Assembly: GCF_030316845.1 (NCBI RefSeq)
Contig: NZ_JASZYS010000009.1
Span: forward strand, 62,001-126,000
Origin: Variovorax davisae
GTDB taxonomy: Bacteria; Pseudomonadota; Gammaproteobacteria; Burkholderiales; Burkholderiaceae_C
Length of the DNA stretch: 64,000 bases
Reading direction: 5' to 3'
Position 1 is the first letter of the stretch; each line of letters starts with the position of its first letter. The notes under the pieces are model-generated. The model saw nothing but the letters and a program-made list of their open reading frames with translations, searched no databases and was not told the origin of the DNA. Made by a program: the position numbers and the translations under genes. This document shows, piece by piece, positions 8,009 to 17,419 of the stretch.

Positions 8009-9763
8009 TCACAGTCCCACCACCACCCTCGCACTCACCGCAATCTGATAAACAATCTGGAACATCTCCTTCCAGAACTGCCGCTTCTTCTCATCCACCT
8101 TCGGCAGCACCATCACTTGGTCACCCGGCCGAACAGGCAGGTTGCTGTCCGTTTCGGTCTGATCGAAGCTGCCGTCGCGGCGCGCGATCACGAGGCGGGT
8201 GACGTCGGCGCTTTGGGTGTAGCCACCGGCGCGGTCGATGTAGTCCTTTAGCATCAAGGCGTTCTGATAGACCACGGCGTTGGGGAACAGCACCTCCCCG
8301 CTCACCAGGACCAGGCCATCGCGGGTCGGAATGCGCAGCACGTCGCCGTTCTCCAGCAGCAGGTCGTCGCGCTCTTGCGCCTGCGAAATGACGACCTGCC
8401 CCAGGGGGTCGACCTTCTTGGCGCGGTCGATCCACTGCAGCGTCAGTTCGGCCTCGGTCTTGCGCAGCAGCGCCTCGCCCTCGGAGCCGCTGCGCGCGGT
8501 CAGCAAGGCGCTTTCCAGGCTGTGCAGCGACGTCGCCAGCATCTCCTTCTGCCGCTGCTTCACGCTCTGGCGGAACAGCTGCACGCTCTCGCCCTCCGAG
8601 CGCTCGTTCAACTCGATCTGCTGCATCAAGGTGCCAAGGCGCGTGCCGTAAGGCAGCACGTATTCCTGCGCACTCATGTGTTCGCCTTCGACGCGCACGC
8701 TGATCGTCCCGGGCTTCTTGTCGGCCGTGAATTCGAGCTCGTCGCCACCCTGCAGCCGGACGTCGCGCGCCTGGTCGAGCGGAAAGTACTCGGTGTTGCG
8801 CGTGGTGCCGGTGTTGCGAACCACGCGGACGTGGGTCGCCTGCGGATTGGGTTTGGCCATGCGCGCCAGGTCGTCCACGGTCGGCATCGCGGCAGCGGCG
8901 AATTCGAAGCGCTTGGCGCTTTCGGCCAATCCGCTCACCTTCACCATGCTCTGGCGCGGCCCGACGAAGATGACATCGCCGGTCGCCAGCTGGTTCAGCG
9001 GCATGCTGCCGTCCAACAGGAAGTCGTACAGGTTGACCGTCGCCCGCACTTGCATCCCACGCTTGACCTGAACGTTCAGGAAAGAACCGCGCTCGGGATC
9101 GATGCCACCCGCCTGGTCCAGGAAGTGCAGCAGGCTGTCCATGCTGGTGCCGCTGTAGAGCCCCGGGCGATACACATAGCCGCCGACGAACACACGCACC
9201 GGCTGCGCCGCCGCCAGGCTCGCATAGCTGTTGACGTTGGCGCGGAACACGCGCCGCACCGCCGCCGCCACCACGCCCTGCAGCTCCTGGTTGCGCACGC
9301 CGCGCACGCTCACCGGCCCCACATGCGGCAGGAAGATGTTCCCCTGCGGATCGACGGTGAGCGCCGAGTCGAACTCGAACGCACCCCACAGCCGCACCTG
9401 CAGGCTGTCGCCGCCGGCAATGAGGTAGTCGGGGTTGAACTGGGTCGCCCCCGCATTGGCGAAAGCACCAGTGAAGAGTTGGGCGCCGAAAACGTCGCTC
9501 TGCAGGTTGGCGCGGTAGTCGAAGCCTTGCGGCGCGGTGGGCACCACCTGGGGGATCGGGGCCGACGGCCCGCCCGGGGCCTGCGGGGCCTGGCGCAAGG
9601 GCGCGAGCGCACTCGGGCCGCTCGCCGGGTCAGCGGCATTCCGGACGGCCGCGTCATAGGGCGACGCGTTGGCATCGAGGCCCTGCCCCGAAGCCACACC
9701 CAGGGATGAATACGAAATCGCCACGGCCGAGGCCAGACAACAGAACTTGCGCAGGAGGGTCAT
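8009..9763 (-). CDS. KpsD/Wza-like polysaccharide export protein
   Basis: The 584-aa precursor starts with a cleavable signal peptide (MTLLRKFCCL to about VASGQ) without a lipobox, as in KpsD rather than lipoprotein Wza. A polysaccharide-export domain follows (IAGGDSLQVRLWGAF, DPQGNIFLPHVG), then SLBB-type segments (VFVGGYVYRPGLYSG, KVSGLAES, VLVSGEVLFPNAVVY). A hydrophobic C-terminus ends the protein. Such proteins form the periplasmic/outer-membrane channel for capsule export with an ABC transporter. It is the first gene of the minus-strand locus and ends with a GTGA that touches the possible upstream start of the next gene. The inner-membrane transporter (KpsMT, KpsE) is not in the window. 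A GTG at 9781 is an alternative start. Confidence 0.85.
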   Translation of the reverse strand: MTLLRKFCCLASAVAISYSSLGVASGQGLDANASPYDAAVRNAADPASGPSALAPLRQAPQAPGGPSAPIPQVVPTAPQGFDYRANLQSDVFGAQLFTGAFANAGATQFNPDYLIAGGDSLQVRLWGAFEFDSALTVDPQGNIFLPHVGPVSVRGVRNQELQGVVAAAVRRVFRANVNSYASLAAAQPVRVFVGGYVYRPGLYSGTSMDSLLHFLDQAGGIDPERGSFLNVQVKRGMQVRATVNLYDFLLDGSMPLNQLATGDVIFVGPRQSMVKVSGLAESAKRFEFAAAAMPTVDDLARMAKPNPQATHVRVVRNTGTTRNTEYFPLDQARDVRLQGGDELEFTADKKPGTISVRVEGEHMSAQEYVLPYGTRLGTLMQQIELNERSEGESVQLFRQSVKQRQKEMLATSLHSLESALLTARSGSEGEALLRKTEAELTLQWIDRAKKVDPLGQVVISQAQERDDLLLENGDVLRIPTRDGLVLVSGEVLFPNAVVYQNALMLKDYIDRAGGYTQSADVTRLVIARRDGSFDQTETDSNLPVRPGDQVMVLPKVDEKKRQFWKEMFQIVYQIAVSARVVVGL

Positions 9764-10376
9764 GGAAACTGGGCGATCCACGGGTGTCGCCGGGATTCAA
9801 CTTCGAGAGAAGGCGAGCGAACTTTGGCAACGCGTGCAAGCGCACCGGAAACCGCTCAATACAAAAATAAGTGGAGGGGGCGCCCCGCGCCGACCTGATT
9901 CGAATGAACGCGTCGCAGGGAACCCCTCGCGCGCCGGGGGATCGCGATCCCCGCGTCGGTGCCTAGTGAAGATGCGATGGACGACTGATCATGGTTCGTT
10001 GGCATTGGCCAGGAACCTTGGCAGTGGCAGACCGCAAGGAGGTCCCACTTATGCGAATTCCGGCACTTATGTTCTCACTCATAGAGCGTGAAATTATGTT
10101 TATCCATAAGCATTTGTATGCCGGCCGCAAGCCTTCGCGGCGCACGGAAAGTCTTCGCTTCACCCAGGAAATTTCCCAATCTCTTCACTCGAAGATGTAG
10201 GCCGCCGCCGAAAGGGACATGCGAATATTCTTAGAAGCCCTTGGGGTGCCCGGCGCTCAATGCGCGCTATCGGCGAGCGCCGTCAGTCCTCGCGCCCAGG
10301 GCCGCAGCGACATACACCCAAACGGGTATAGTCTTTCGAACCCTCGACACAAACCCAATAGATTCAACAACTTGCA
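9764..10376. other. 613-bp non-coding region between the capsule locus and xth
   Basis: No convincing gene is present; a 69-codon plus-strand frame at 9991-10200 has no recognisable features. The stretch is AT-richer than the flanks, especially 10060-10135. It contains the octamer CACTTATG at 10046-10053 and again at 10064-10071, an 18-bp period, and a palindrome GGAAATTTCC at 10167-10176. It must hold the promoter of the minus-strand capsule operon and that of xth. A TATAGT at 10327-10332 is a possible -10 element for xth, but no good -35 lies at the right distance. No JUMPstart/ops element was recognised. Confidence 0.5.
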
Positions 10377-11156
10377 ATGAAGCTGGCCACCTGGAACGTC
10401 AATTCCCTCACCGCCCGCCTGCAGCATGTGCTCGACTGGCTGGGCGCCAATCCGGTCGACGTCCTGTGCCTGCAAGAGCTCAAGATGAGCGACGACAAGT
10501 TCCCGCTGGAGGTGCTCAAGGCCGCTGGCTACGATTCGGCCGTGTTCGGCCAGAAAACCTACAACGGGGTCGCGATCCTGAGCCGCGCGCCGGTTCGCGA
10601 TGTCCTGAAGAACATCGGCGGCTTCGCCGACGACCATTCGCGCGTCATCAGCGCCACGCTCGACACGCCGGACGGCGCGCTGCGCATCGTCAATGGCTAC
10701 TTCGTCAACGGCCAGGCGCCCGACAGCGAGAAGTTCGTCTACAAGATGAAGTGGCTTGGCGGCCTGCACGACTGGCTGCGGCAGGAGCTGGCCGCCCACC
10801 CGAACCTGGTGCTGCTCGGCGACTTCAACGTCGCCCCCGAAGACCGAGACAGCTACGACCCGGTCGGCCTCGCCGGGACGATCCACCACACGCCCCAGGA
10901 GCGCGCGCATTTCGACGCGCTGCTGCAGCTCGGCCTGGCAGACAGCTTCCGGCTCTTCGAGCAGCCGCCGAAGAGCTACTCCTGGTGGGACTACCGCATG
11001 CTCGGCTACCAGAAGAACCGCGGGCTGCGCATCGACCATGTGCTGGTCAGCCAGCCGCTGGTGCCGCGCGTGAAGAGCTGCGTGATCGATCGGGTGCCGC
11101 GCAAATGGGAAAAGCCCAGCGACCACGCGCCGGTGATCATGGAGCTCGCCCCATGA
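10377..11156 (+). CDS. xth: Exodeoxyribonuclease III
   Basis: The 259-aa product is a complete exonuclease III of the endonuclease/exonuclease/phosphatase fold, acting in base-excision repair as AP endonuclease and 3'-repair exonuclease. Visible motifs in order are WNVNSL at the N-terminus, LQELK (metal-binding Glu), YNGVAILS, GDFNVAPEDRD, WWDYR, the RIDHVLVS segment and the terminal SDHAPV (catalytic Asp-His). Length and motif order are those of the family. It ends in an ATGA overlap with the lipoprotein gene, so the two are likely co-transcribed. Nothing unusual is seen. Confidence 0.96.
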   Translation: MKLATWNVNSLTARLQHVLDWLGANPVDVLCLQELKMSDDKFPLEVLKAAGYDSAVFGQKTYNGVAILSRAPVRDVLKNIGGFADDHSRVISATLDTPDGALRIVNGYFVNGQAPDSEKFVYKMKWLGGLHDWLRQELAAHPNLVLLGDFNVAPEDRDSYDPVGLAGTIHHTPQERAHFDALLQLGLADSFRLFEQPPKSYSWWDYRMLGYQKNRGLRIDHVLVSQPLVPRVKSCVIDRVPRKWEKPSDHAPVIMELAP

Positions 11157-11653
11157 AACACCCGCTCGCGTTCGCCATGCTGGCACTGCTGCTGGGCCTC
11201 TCGGGCTGCAGCGTGCTGAAGCCGGACGCGACGACCACCGCCGCCGCGGCGGGCGCAGCACCCGCTGCCGCATCGTCGACCGAGGCCTCTCCCGAGCGGC
11301 TGATCACCGCCCAGACGCCGGCCGTCAAGGCCTACCGCAAGGTCGGCGCGGCCGCCATCTACAAGAAGTACCCGCAACGCATCTACAAGGGCAAGATTCC
11401 GCCGCTGGTCTATGCCGTGGTGGTGACCGAGACCGACGTCGATGCCGACGGCCGCGTCAAGGGCGTGTACTTCTCCCGCACGCCCAGCCACGCGCCCGAG
11501 GTGAGCGGCATGATCGCCGAGCTGATCAAGGGCGCGTCGCCGCTGCCCAGCCCGGGCAAGATCGGCGCCCACACCTATGTCGACACCTGGCTGTGGGACA
11601 AGAGCGGCCAGTTCCAGCTCGACACCCTGACCCTGGGCCAGCGCAACCGCTAG
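11153..11653 (+). CDS. Putative lipoprotein with TonB-C-like domain
   Basis: A 166-aa lipoprotein: signal peptide with lipobox LSGC (Cys about residue 21), an Ala/Thr-rich spacer, then a compact domain (AIYKKYPQRIYKGKIPPLVYAVVVTETDVDADGRVKGVYFSRTPS, residues spread over about 75-120) resembling the energy-transducer TonB C-terminal fold. The ATG overlaps the xth stop codon by 4 bp. No partner or substrate can be deduced, and the link with a DNA-repair gene is probably only transcriptional. It lacks the TonB transmembrane segment and Pro-rich arm, so it is not a true TonB. Confidence 0.7.
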   Translation: MKHPLAFAMLALLLGLSGCSVLKPDATTTAAAAGAAPAAASSTEASPERLITAQTPAVKAYRKVGAAAIYKKYPQRIYKGKIPPLVYAVVVTETDVDADGRVKGVYFSRTPSHAPEVSGMIAELIKGASPLPSPGKIGAHTYVDTWLWDKSGQFQLDTLTLGQRNR

Positions 11654-11698
11654 AAAAAGCTCCCCCGAAGCGCCTGCGGCGCCTCCCCCTCAGCGGGC

Positions 11699-11735
11699 GA
11701 TACCTGCGGCCCGGCAAAGCCGGTTCCGCGGTATC
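11699..11735. repeat. Small palindromic intergenic hairpin, probable REP-like element
   Basis: The arms GATACC/GGTATC enclose a second stem GCGG/CCGC and an inner stem CCGGC-AAA-GCCGG, giving an almost continuous hairpin of about 15 base pairs. It sits between the converging lipoprotein gene and ntrC. The core (CCGGCAAAGCCGG with flanking GCGG and CCGC) resembles short intergenic repeats I recall from Comamonadaceae genomes, though only one copy is in this window. It may also act as a bidirectional terminator, but no T-run follows. Confidence 0.5.
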
Positions 11736-11786
11736 CCTGGTATTGGCTGCATCCGCATCAACGCCCTGAGACGAAGTTCGGCCACA

Positions 11787-13295
<1,509 letters not shown>

Positions 13296-13317
13296 GCAGC
13301 TCCTTGTTGCTTGGCTG

Positions 13318-14394
13318 CTAGGGCAGCGGTATCAGTATCTTGAAATCAGTCCGTCCCGGGACGCTGTCGCACTCGATCACGCCGTGATGCTGTTGCACAA
13401 AAGTTTGCGCAAGCGTCAATCCCAAGCCTGTCCCGCCTTCCCTGCCCGACACCAGCGGGTAAAAAATGCGGTCCTTGATCGCGTCCGGCACGCCCGGTCC
13501 GTTGTCGATGACATGCAATTCCAGTGCCAGTCGATACCACTGCTTATTGAAGATAACCTGACGCGCGATGCGGGTCTTGAACGTGATTTGCGCGTCGCCG
13601 GCGGCACGCCGCTCGGCCAGCGCCTGGGCGGCGTTGTGGACGATGTTGAGCGTGGCCTGGATCAGCTGCTCGCGATCGCCGCGGAACTCGGGAATGGAGA
13701 CGTCGAAGTCGCGCTCGATGTGGAGGTCGCGCGGGAACTCCGCCAGGATCACCGAGCGCACCCGCTCGCAGACCTCGTGGATGTTGACGTCCCCCACCAC
13801 GTGCGGACGGCGGTGCGGCGCGAGCAGCCGGTCGACCAGCGTCTGCAGCCGATCGGCCTCGTGGATGATGACCTGCGTGTATTCGATGAGGTCGCGCGAC
13901 TCGACCTCCATCTGCAGCAGTTGCGCGGCGCCGCGAATGCCGCCGAGCGGATTCTTGATCTCGTGCGCGAGGTTGCGGATCAGTTCCTTGTTGGCCTGCG
14001 CCTGGTCGAGCAGCCGCTCCTCGCGGTCCTGCCGCGCCTGCTGCTCGAGCGGCGACATCTCGATGATCAGCTCGCCGGCCTTGTCGCTCTGGGCCAGCGT
14101 CACCAGCACCGGCATCAGCTCGTGGTTGACGCGGCGCAGCAGGGCCTCGTAGCGCAGCGTGGCGAAGTCGTTGCTGCGGGCGCCGTCGATGGCGGTGCGC
14201 AGCACCTGCGGCTCCTGGAAGCAGGCCCCGAACTGCGAGCCTTCGAGCGTCCGGCGCGAGGTGCCGAGCGCGTCCTCGAGGCCCGAGTTGGCGAACAGCA
14301 CCGAGCCGTCGACTCGCACCACCGCGATCAGCGTCGACAGCAGGTCGAAGGCCTGGAAACGCTTGCCCGGCCCGGCCGATTTGCCAAAGGCCAT
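13318..14394 (-). CDS. ntrB: Nitrogen regulation sensor histidine kinase NtrB
   Basis: The 358-aa soluble kinase contains an N-terminal PAS-like domain, the H-box LAHEIKNPLGGIRGAAQLL with the phospho-accepting His, an N-box (NIVHNAAQA), and G-boxes DNGPGVPD and GREGGTGLGL. NtrB phosphorylates or dephosphorylates NtrC in response to PII protein. There are no transmembrane segments, as expected. It stands 22 bp before ntrC and 2 bp after the small secreted-protein gene, so glnA, the small gene and ntrBC point in one direction. Confidence 0.95.
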   Translation of the reverse strand: MAFGKSAGPGKRFQAFDLLSTLIAVVRVDGSVLFANSGLEDALGTSRRTLEGSQFGACFQEPQVLRTAIDGARSNDFATLRYEALLRRVNHELMPVLVTLAQSDKAGELIIEMSPLEQQARQDREERLLDQAQANKELIRNLAHEIKNPLGGIRGAAQLLQMEVESRDLIEYTQVIIHEADRLQTLVDRLLAPHRRPHVVGDVNIHEVCERVRSVILAEFPRDLHIERDFDVSIPEFRGDREQLIQATLNIVHNAAQALAERRAAGDAQITFKTRIARQVIFNKQWYRLALELHVIDNGPGVPDAIKDRIFYPLVSGREGGTGLGLTLAQTFVQQHHGVIECDSVPGRTDFKILIPLP

Positions 14395-14396
14395 CC

Positions 14397-14909
14397 TCAG
14401 CGGTTCGCCGCCGGGAGGCGGCCGATCTCGCGCTGCAGGCCGGCGATGTCGCTCTCGTTGCGGGCGAGCTCGGCCTTCATCTCGGCCACCCGGTCGAGGT
14501 ACTTCTGGTAGTTCTTGCTCTCGCTGCCCTGCTTCTCGGGCTCGCCGTTGTTGAAGTCTCTGAGCAGTTGGGTCTGCCGCTCCTGGGCCTTGCGCAATTC
14601 GGCCTCGAGCACCGAGCGGGCCTCGCCGTCGCGCGCGCGCTGGTCGGCCCCGTCGACCCGCGGGCTGCCGGCCGGCGCGCGCACCGCGGCCGCGCCGGCG
14701 GCCGGCGCGGCCGAGGCGACCGGCCGCGTGCCCTGCACGATGGTCAGGTTGCCGCCTTCCATGATCTTGCAGCCGCGCTGCTGCGCGACCGTCGCGTTGT
14801 TGGTGTATTCGTTGCCGCAGCGCCAGACGCGCTCTTGCTGCGCCTGGGCCTGCAAGGGCACGCCGGCCGCCGCCACGGCGGTCAGCAGGAGAACGGAGAG
14901 GGTCTTCAT
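14397..14909 (-). CDS. Secreted coiled-coil protein with DUF4124-like N-terminus
   Basis: A 170-aa protein with a signal peptide (MKTLSVLLLTAVAAAG to AQA). It continues with a short domain RVWRCGNEYTNNATVAQQRGC holding two cysteines, resembling DUF4124, then an Ala-rich linker and a charged coiled coil of about 80 residues. It lies between glnA and ntrB, ending 2 bp before ntrB, and is probably periplasmic. The start at 14909 is chosen because the signal peptide begins there; the frame is open further upstream. No function is known to me, and its place in a nitrogen-control cluster may be incidental. Confidence 0.72.
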   Translation of the reverse strand: MKTLSVLLLTAVAAAGVPLQAQAQQERVWRCGNEYTNNATVAQQRGCKIMEGGNLTIVQGTRPVASAAPAAGAAAVRAPAGSPRVDGADQRARDGEARSVLEAELRKAQERQTQLLRDFNNGEPEKQGSESKNYQKYLDRVAEMKAELARNESDIAGLQREIGRLPAANR

Positions 14910-14988
14910 GGTCTTGGGTGTAGTGCGCCGCAAAGCGGCATTTTCATGCAATTCGAAACAGATCCGCCCCGGATGTTCCCGCCCAAAT

Positions 14989-15017
14989 AAAAAGGACGGC
15001 CGCAGCCGTCCTTTTTT
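14989..15017 (-). terminator. Rho-independent terminator after glnA
   Basis: The arms AAAGGACGGC (14991-15000) and GCCGTCCTTT (15005-15014) form a 10-bp stem with a 4-nt loop, flanked by T-runs on both strands. It lies 38 bp beyond the glnA stop, so it ends the glnA transcript and separates it from the small-protein/ntrBC genes. Confidence 0.88.
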
Positions 15018-15054
15018 AACGCTCCGGCTGCGTGCCCGGATTACGTCGAAATGC

Positions 15055-16470
15055 TCACAGGGAATAGTACATGTCGAACTCGACCGGGTGAGCGGCCATG
15101 CGGAAGCGCGTGACTTCCTGCATCTTGAGATCGATGTAGGCATCGATGTAGGAGTCGGTGAACACGCCGCCCTTGGTCAGGAAGGCACGGTCCTTGTCGA
15201 GGTACTCGAGCGCCTGGTCGAGGCTGTGGCAGACGGTCGGGATCAGCGCGTCTTCTTCCGGCGGCAGGTGGTACAGGTCCTTGCTGGCGGCTTCGCCCGG
15301 ATGGATCTTGTTCTCGACGCCGTCGAGGCCGGCCATCAGCAGCGCCGCGAAACCGAGGTACGGGTTCATCAGCGGATCCGGGAAGCGGGCTTCGACGCGG
15401 CGGCCCTTCGGGTTCGCCACGAACGGGATGCGGATCGAGGCCGAGCGGTTCTTGGCCGAGTAGGCCAGCTTCACCGGGGCTTCGAAGCCGGGCACCAGGC
15501 GCTTGTAGCTGTTGGTGCCGGGGTTCGTGATGGCGTTCAGCGCGCGGGCGTGCTTGATGATGCCGCCGATGTAGTGCAGCGCGAAGTCGGAGAGGCCGGC
15601 ATAGCCGTCGCCGGCGAACAGGTTCTTGCCGTCCTTCCAGACCGACTGGTGCACGTGCATGCCCGAGCCGTTGTCGCCGACGATCGGCTTCGGCATGAAG
15701 GTGGCGGTCTTGCCGTAGGCGTGGGCCACGTTGTGGATCACGTACTTCTGAAGCTGGACCCAGTCGGCGCGCTGGATCAGCGTGCTGAACTTGGTGCCGA
15801 GCTCCATCTGGCCGGCGTTGGCCACTTCGTGGTGATGCACTTCGACCGGGATGCCCAGCGATTCGAGCACCAGGCACATCTCGGAGCGCATGTCCTGGAA
15901 GCTGTCGACCGGGGGCACCGGGAAGTAGCCGCCCTTGACCGACGGACGGTGGCCGGTGTTGCCGTGCTCGAATTCCTTGCCGGTGTTCCAGGCGGCTTCC
16001 TCGGACTCGATCTTCACGAAGCAGCCCGACATGTCATTCGCCCAGCGCACGCCGTCGAAGACGAAGAATTCGGGTTCCGGTCCGAAGAAGGCGGTGTCGC
16101 CGAGGCCCGAGGCCTTCATGTAGGCTTCGGCGCGCTTGGCCAGGGAGCGCGGGTCGCGCTCGTAGGGCTTGCCGTCCGACGGGTCGACCACGTCGCAGGT
16201 CAGGATCATCGTCGTCTCTTCGAAGAACGGATCGATGTTGGCCGTGTTCGGATCGGGCATGAGCTGCATGTCCGACGCTTCGATGCCCTTCCAACCGGCG
16301 ATCGAGGAGCCATCGAAAGCGTGGCCCGAAGTGAACTTGTCTTCATCGAACGCGGACACGGGCACGGTCACGTGCTGCTCTTTGCCGCGGGTGTCGGTGA
16401 AGCGGAAATCGACGAACTTGACCTCGTTTTCCTTCACGAGTTTGAGTACGTCGGCGACGGTCTTGGCCAT
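15055..16470 (-). CDS. glnA: Glutamine synthetase type I
   Basis: The 471-aa product is a full-length GSI-beta subunit catalysing ATP-dependent amidation of glutamate. The N-terminal beta-grasp (VKFVDFRFTDTRGKEQH), the DGSS segment, the metal-binding GPEPEFF, the HVHQS segment, the NPGTNSYKRL loop and the RIPF segment are visible. A C-terminal NPYLGFAALLMAG precedes the Lys/Tyr adenylylation region (NKIHPGEAASKDLYHLPPEE), where the modified Tyr lies. A ribosome-binding site AAGGAGA precedes the ATG. A sigma-54 promoter and NtrC-like site lie upstream and a terminator downstream, so it is nitrogen-regulated as a single-gene transcript. Confidence 0.97.
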   Translation of the reverse strand: MAKTVADVLKLVKENEVKFVDFRFTDTRGKEQHVTVPVSAFDEDKFTSGHAFDGSSIAGWKGIEASDMQLMPDPNTANIDPFFEETTMILTCDVVDPSDGKPYERDPRSLAKRAEAYMKASGLGDTAFFGPEPEFFVFDGVRWANDMSGCFVKIESEEAAWNTGKEFEHGNTGHRPSVKGGYFPVPPVDSFQDMRSEMCLVLESLGIPVEVHHHEVANAGQMELGTKFSTLIQRADWVQLQKYVIHNVAHAYGKTATFMPKPIVGDNGSGMHVHQSVWKDGKNLFAGDGYAGLSDFALHYIGGIIKHARALNAITNPGTNSYKRLVPGFEAPVKLAYSAKNRSASIRIPFVANPKGRRVEARFPDPLMNPYLGFAALLMAGLDGVENKIHPGEAASKDLYHLPPEEDALIPTVCHSLDQALEYLDKDRAFLTKGGVFTDSYIDAYIDLKMQEVTRFRMAAHPVEFDMYYSL

Positions 16471-16518
16471 CAGGTTCTCCTTGGTATGGACAGGGGGTTG
16501 GAAGTACGGGAATTCAGG

Positions 16519-16535
16519 ATGCAGTTTCTATGCCA
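16519..16535 (-). promoter_or_regulatory. Sigma-54 promoter of glnA
   Basis: On the minus strand the sequence TGGCATAGAAACTGCAT fits the sigma-54 consensus TGGCAY-N5-TTGCW with one mismatch (C for the first T of the -12 element) and correct spacing. It lies 49 bp before the glnA ATG. The adjacent ntrBC genes encode the activator that acts on such promoters. Confidence 0.75.
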
Positions 16536-16594
16536 TTGTCACAGGGGCCGAGAGCGCCTCGGCGCCCCGCGGAACCCCCAAAACAAGGCAAGTT

Positions 16595-16611
16595 GTAACC
16601 AATGTGGTGCG
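16595..16611 (-). promoter_or_regulatory. Probable NtrC-binding site upstream of glnA
   Basis: The minus-strand sequence CGCACCACATTGGTTAC resembles the NtrC dyad TGCACCA-N3-TGGTGCA: the left half matches 6 of 7, the right half 4 of 7. Its position about 60-75 bp upstream of the sigma-54 element is typical of an enhancer-type site. Confidence 0.5.
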
Positions 16612-16618
16612 CCGTGGG

Positions 16619-17419
16619 TCAACGCACCATTTCAGGGCCCAGGCGCGCCTCAAATCCGTGCAGGCCGGCCAGCAGCTGGCCATAGGCGGCCTCCAGCCGG
16701 CTGGCGTCGCCCTTGACGCCGAGCTCGATGTGGCGCCCGTGCTGCGGGTGGTCGACGCTCGGCAGGCTGAACACCTTGATGCCGGGATGGTCGCGCTCGA
16801 CCGCCTGCATGAGCGGCGTCAGCGTCGCCTCCATGGCGCCGTAGACGATCACCGATTTCTCGGCCGCGCGGCCGCGCGCGAACAGCCCCGCGTAGCGGCC
16901 GTCGAGCACCGATTCGATCATCGGCCAGGCCATCACCGGGAAGCCGGGCACGAAGTGGACGTCGCCGACGCTGAAGCCGGGGATCTTGTTGTAGGTGTTC
17001 GGGATGATGTTGGCGCCGAGCGGGAACACGCCCATGTTGAGGCGGTGGATGTTGTCCGGGCGGTCGGGTTCGTAGACCGTGCCCTGCTCGCGTGCCGTGT
17101 CCTGCATGCGCTCGCGGATCAGCGCCTCGGCTTCGGGATGCAACGCCAGCGGCACGCCCAGCGCGGCCGCCGCGCACTGGCGCGTGTGGTCGTCGGGCGT
17201 GGCGCCGATGCCGCCGGTCGAGAACACGATGTCGCCCGAGGCGAAGGCGCGGCCCAGCGCGGCGGTGATGCGCACCGGCACGTCGCCCACGTATTCGGCC
17301 CAGCCGAGTTCGAGCCCGCGCGCGGCCAGCAGCTCGATGACCTTGGGCATGTGCTTGTCGATGCGCTTGCCGGACAGGATTTCGTCACCGACGACGATCA
17401 GACCGAATGAACGACTCAT
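16619..17419 (-). CDS. Molybdopterin-binding domain protein (CinA N-terminal/MoaB-like)
   Basis: The 266-aa protein consists of a MoCF/MPT-binding domain: FGLIVVGDEILSGKRID at the start, FSTGGIGATPDDHT (the GGxGxTxDD pterin/nucleotide motif) and an NTYNKIPGFSV segment. It lacks the C-terminal nicotinamide-nucleotide amidase domain of full CinA, so it matches the short 'competence/damage-inducible protein A' type found widely in Burkholderiales. Its biochemical role is not settled; members may act on pyridine nucleotides. The start at 17419 overlaps the stop of the EI24 gene by 4 bp. Confidence 0.82.
   Translation of the reverse strand: MSRSFGLIVVGDEILSGKRIDKHMPKVIELLAARGLELGWAEYVGDVPVRITAALGRAFASGDIVFSTGGIGATPDDHTRQCAAAALGVPLALHPEAEALIRERMQDTAREQGTVYEPDRPDNIHRLNMGVFPLGANIIPNTYNKIPGFSVGDVHFVPGFPVMAWPMIESVLDGRYAGLFARGRAAEKSVIVYGAMEATLTPLMQAVERDHPGIKVFSLPSVDHPQHGRHIELGVKGDASRLEAAYGQLLAGLHGFEARLGPEMVR

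Noticed and set aside
9991..10200. A 69-codon frame in the non-coding region before xth
   Set aside because: No hydrophobic or domain signal, poor start context and codon use unlike its neighbours; treated as non-coding.
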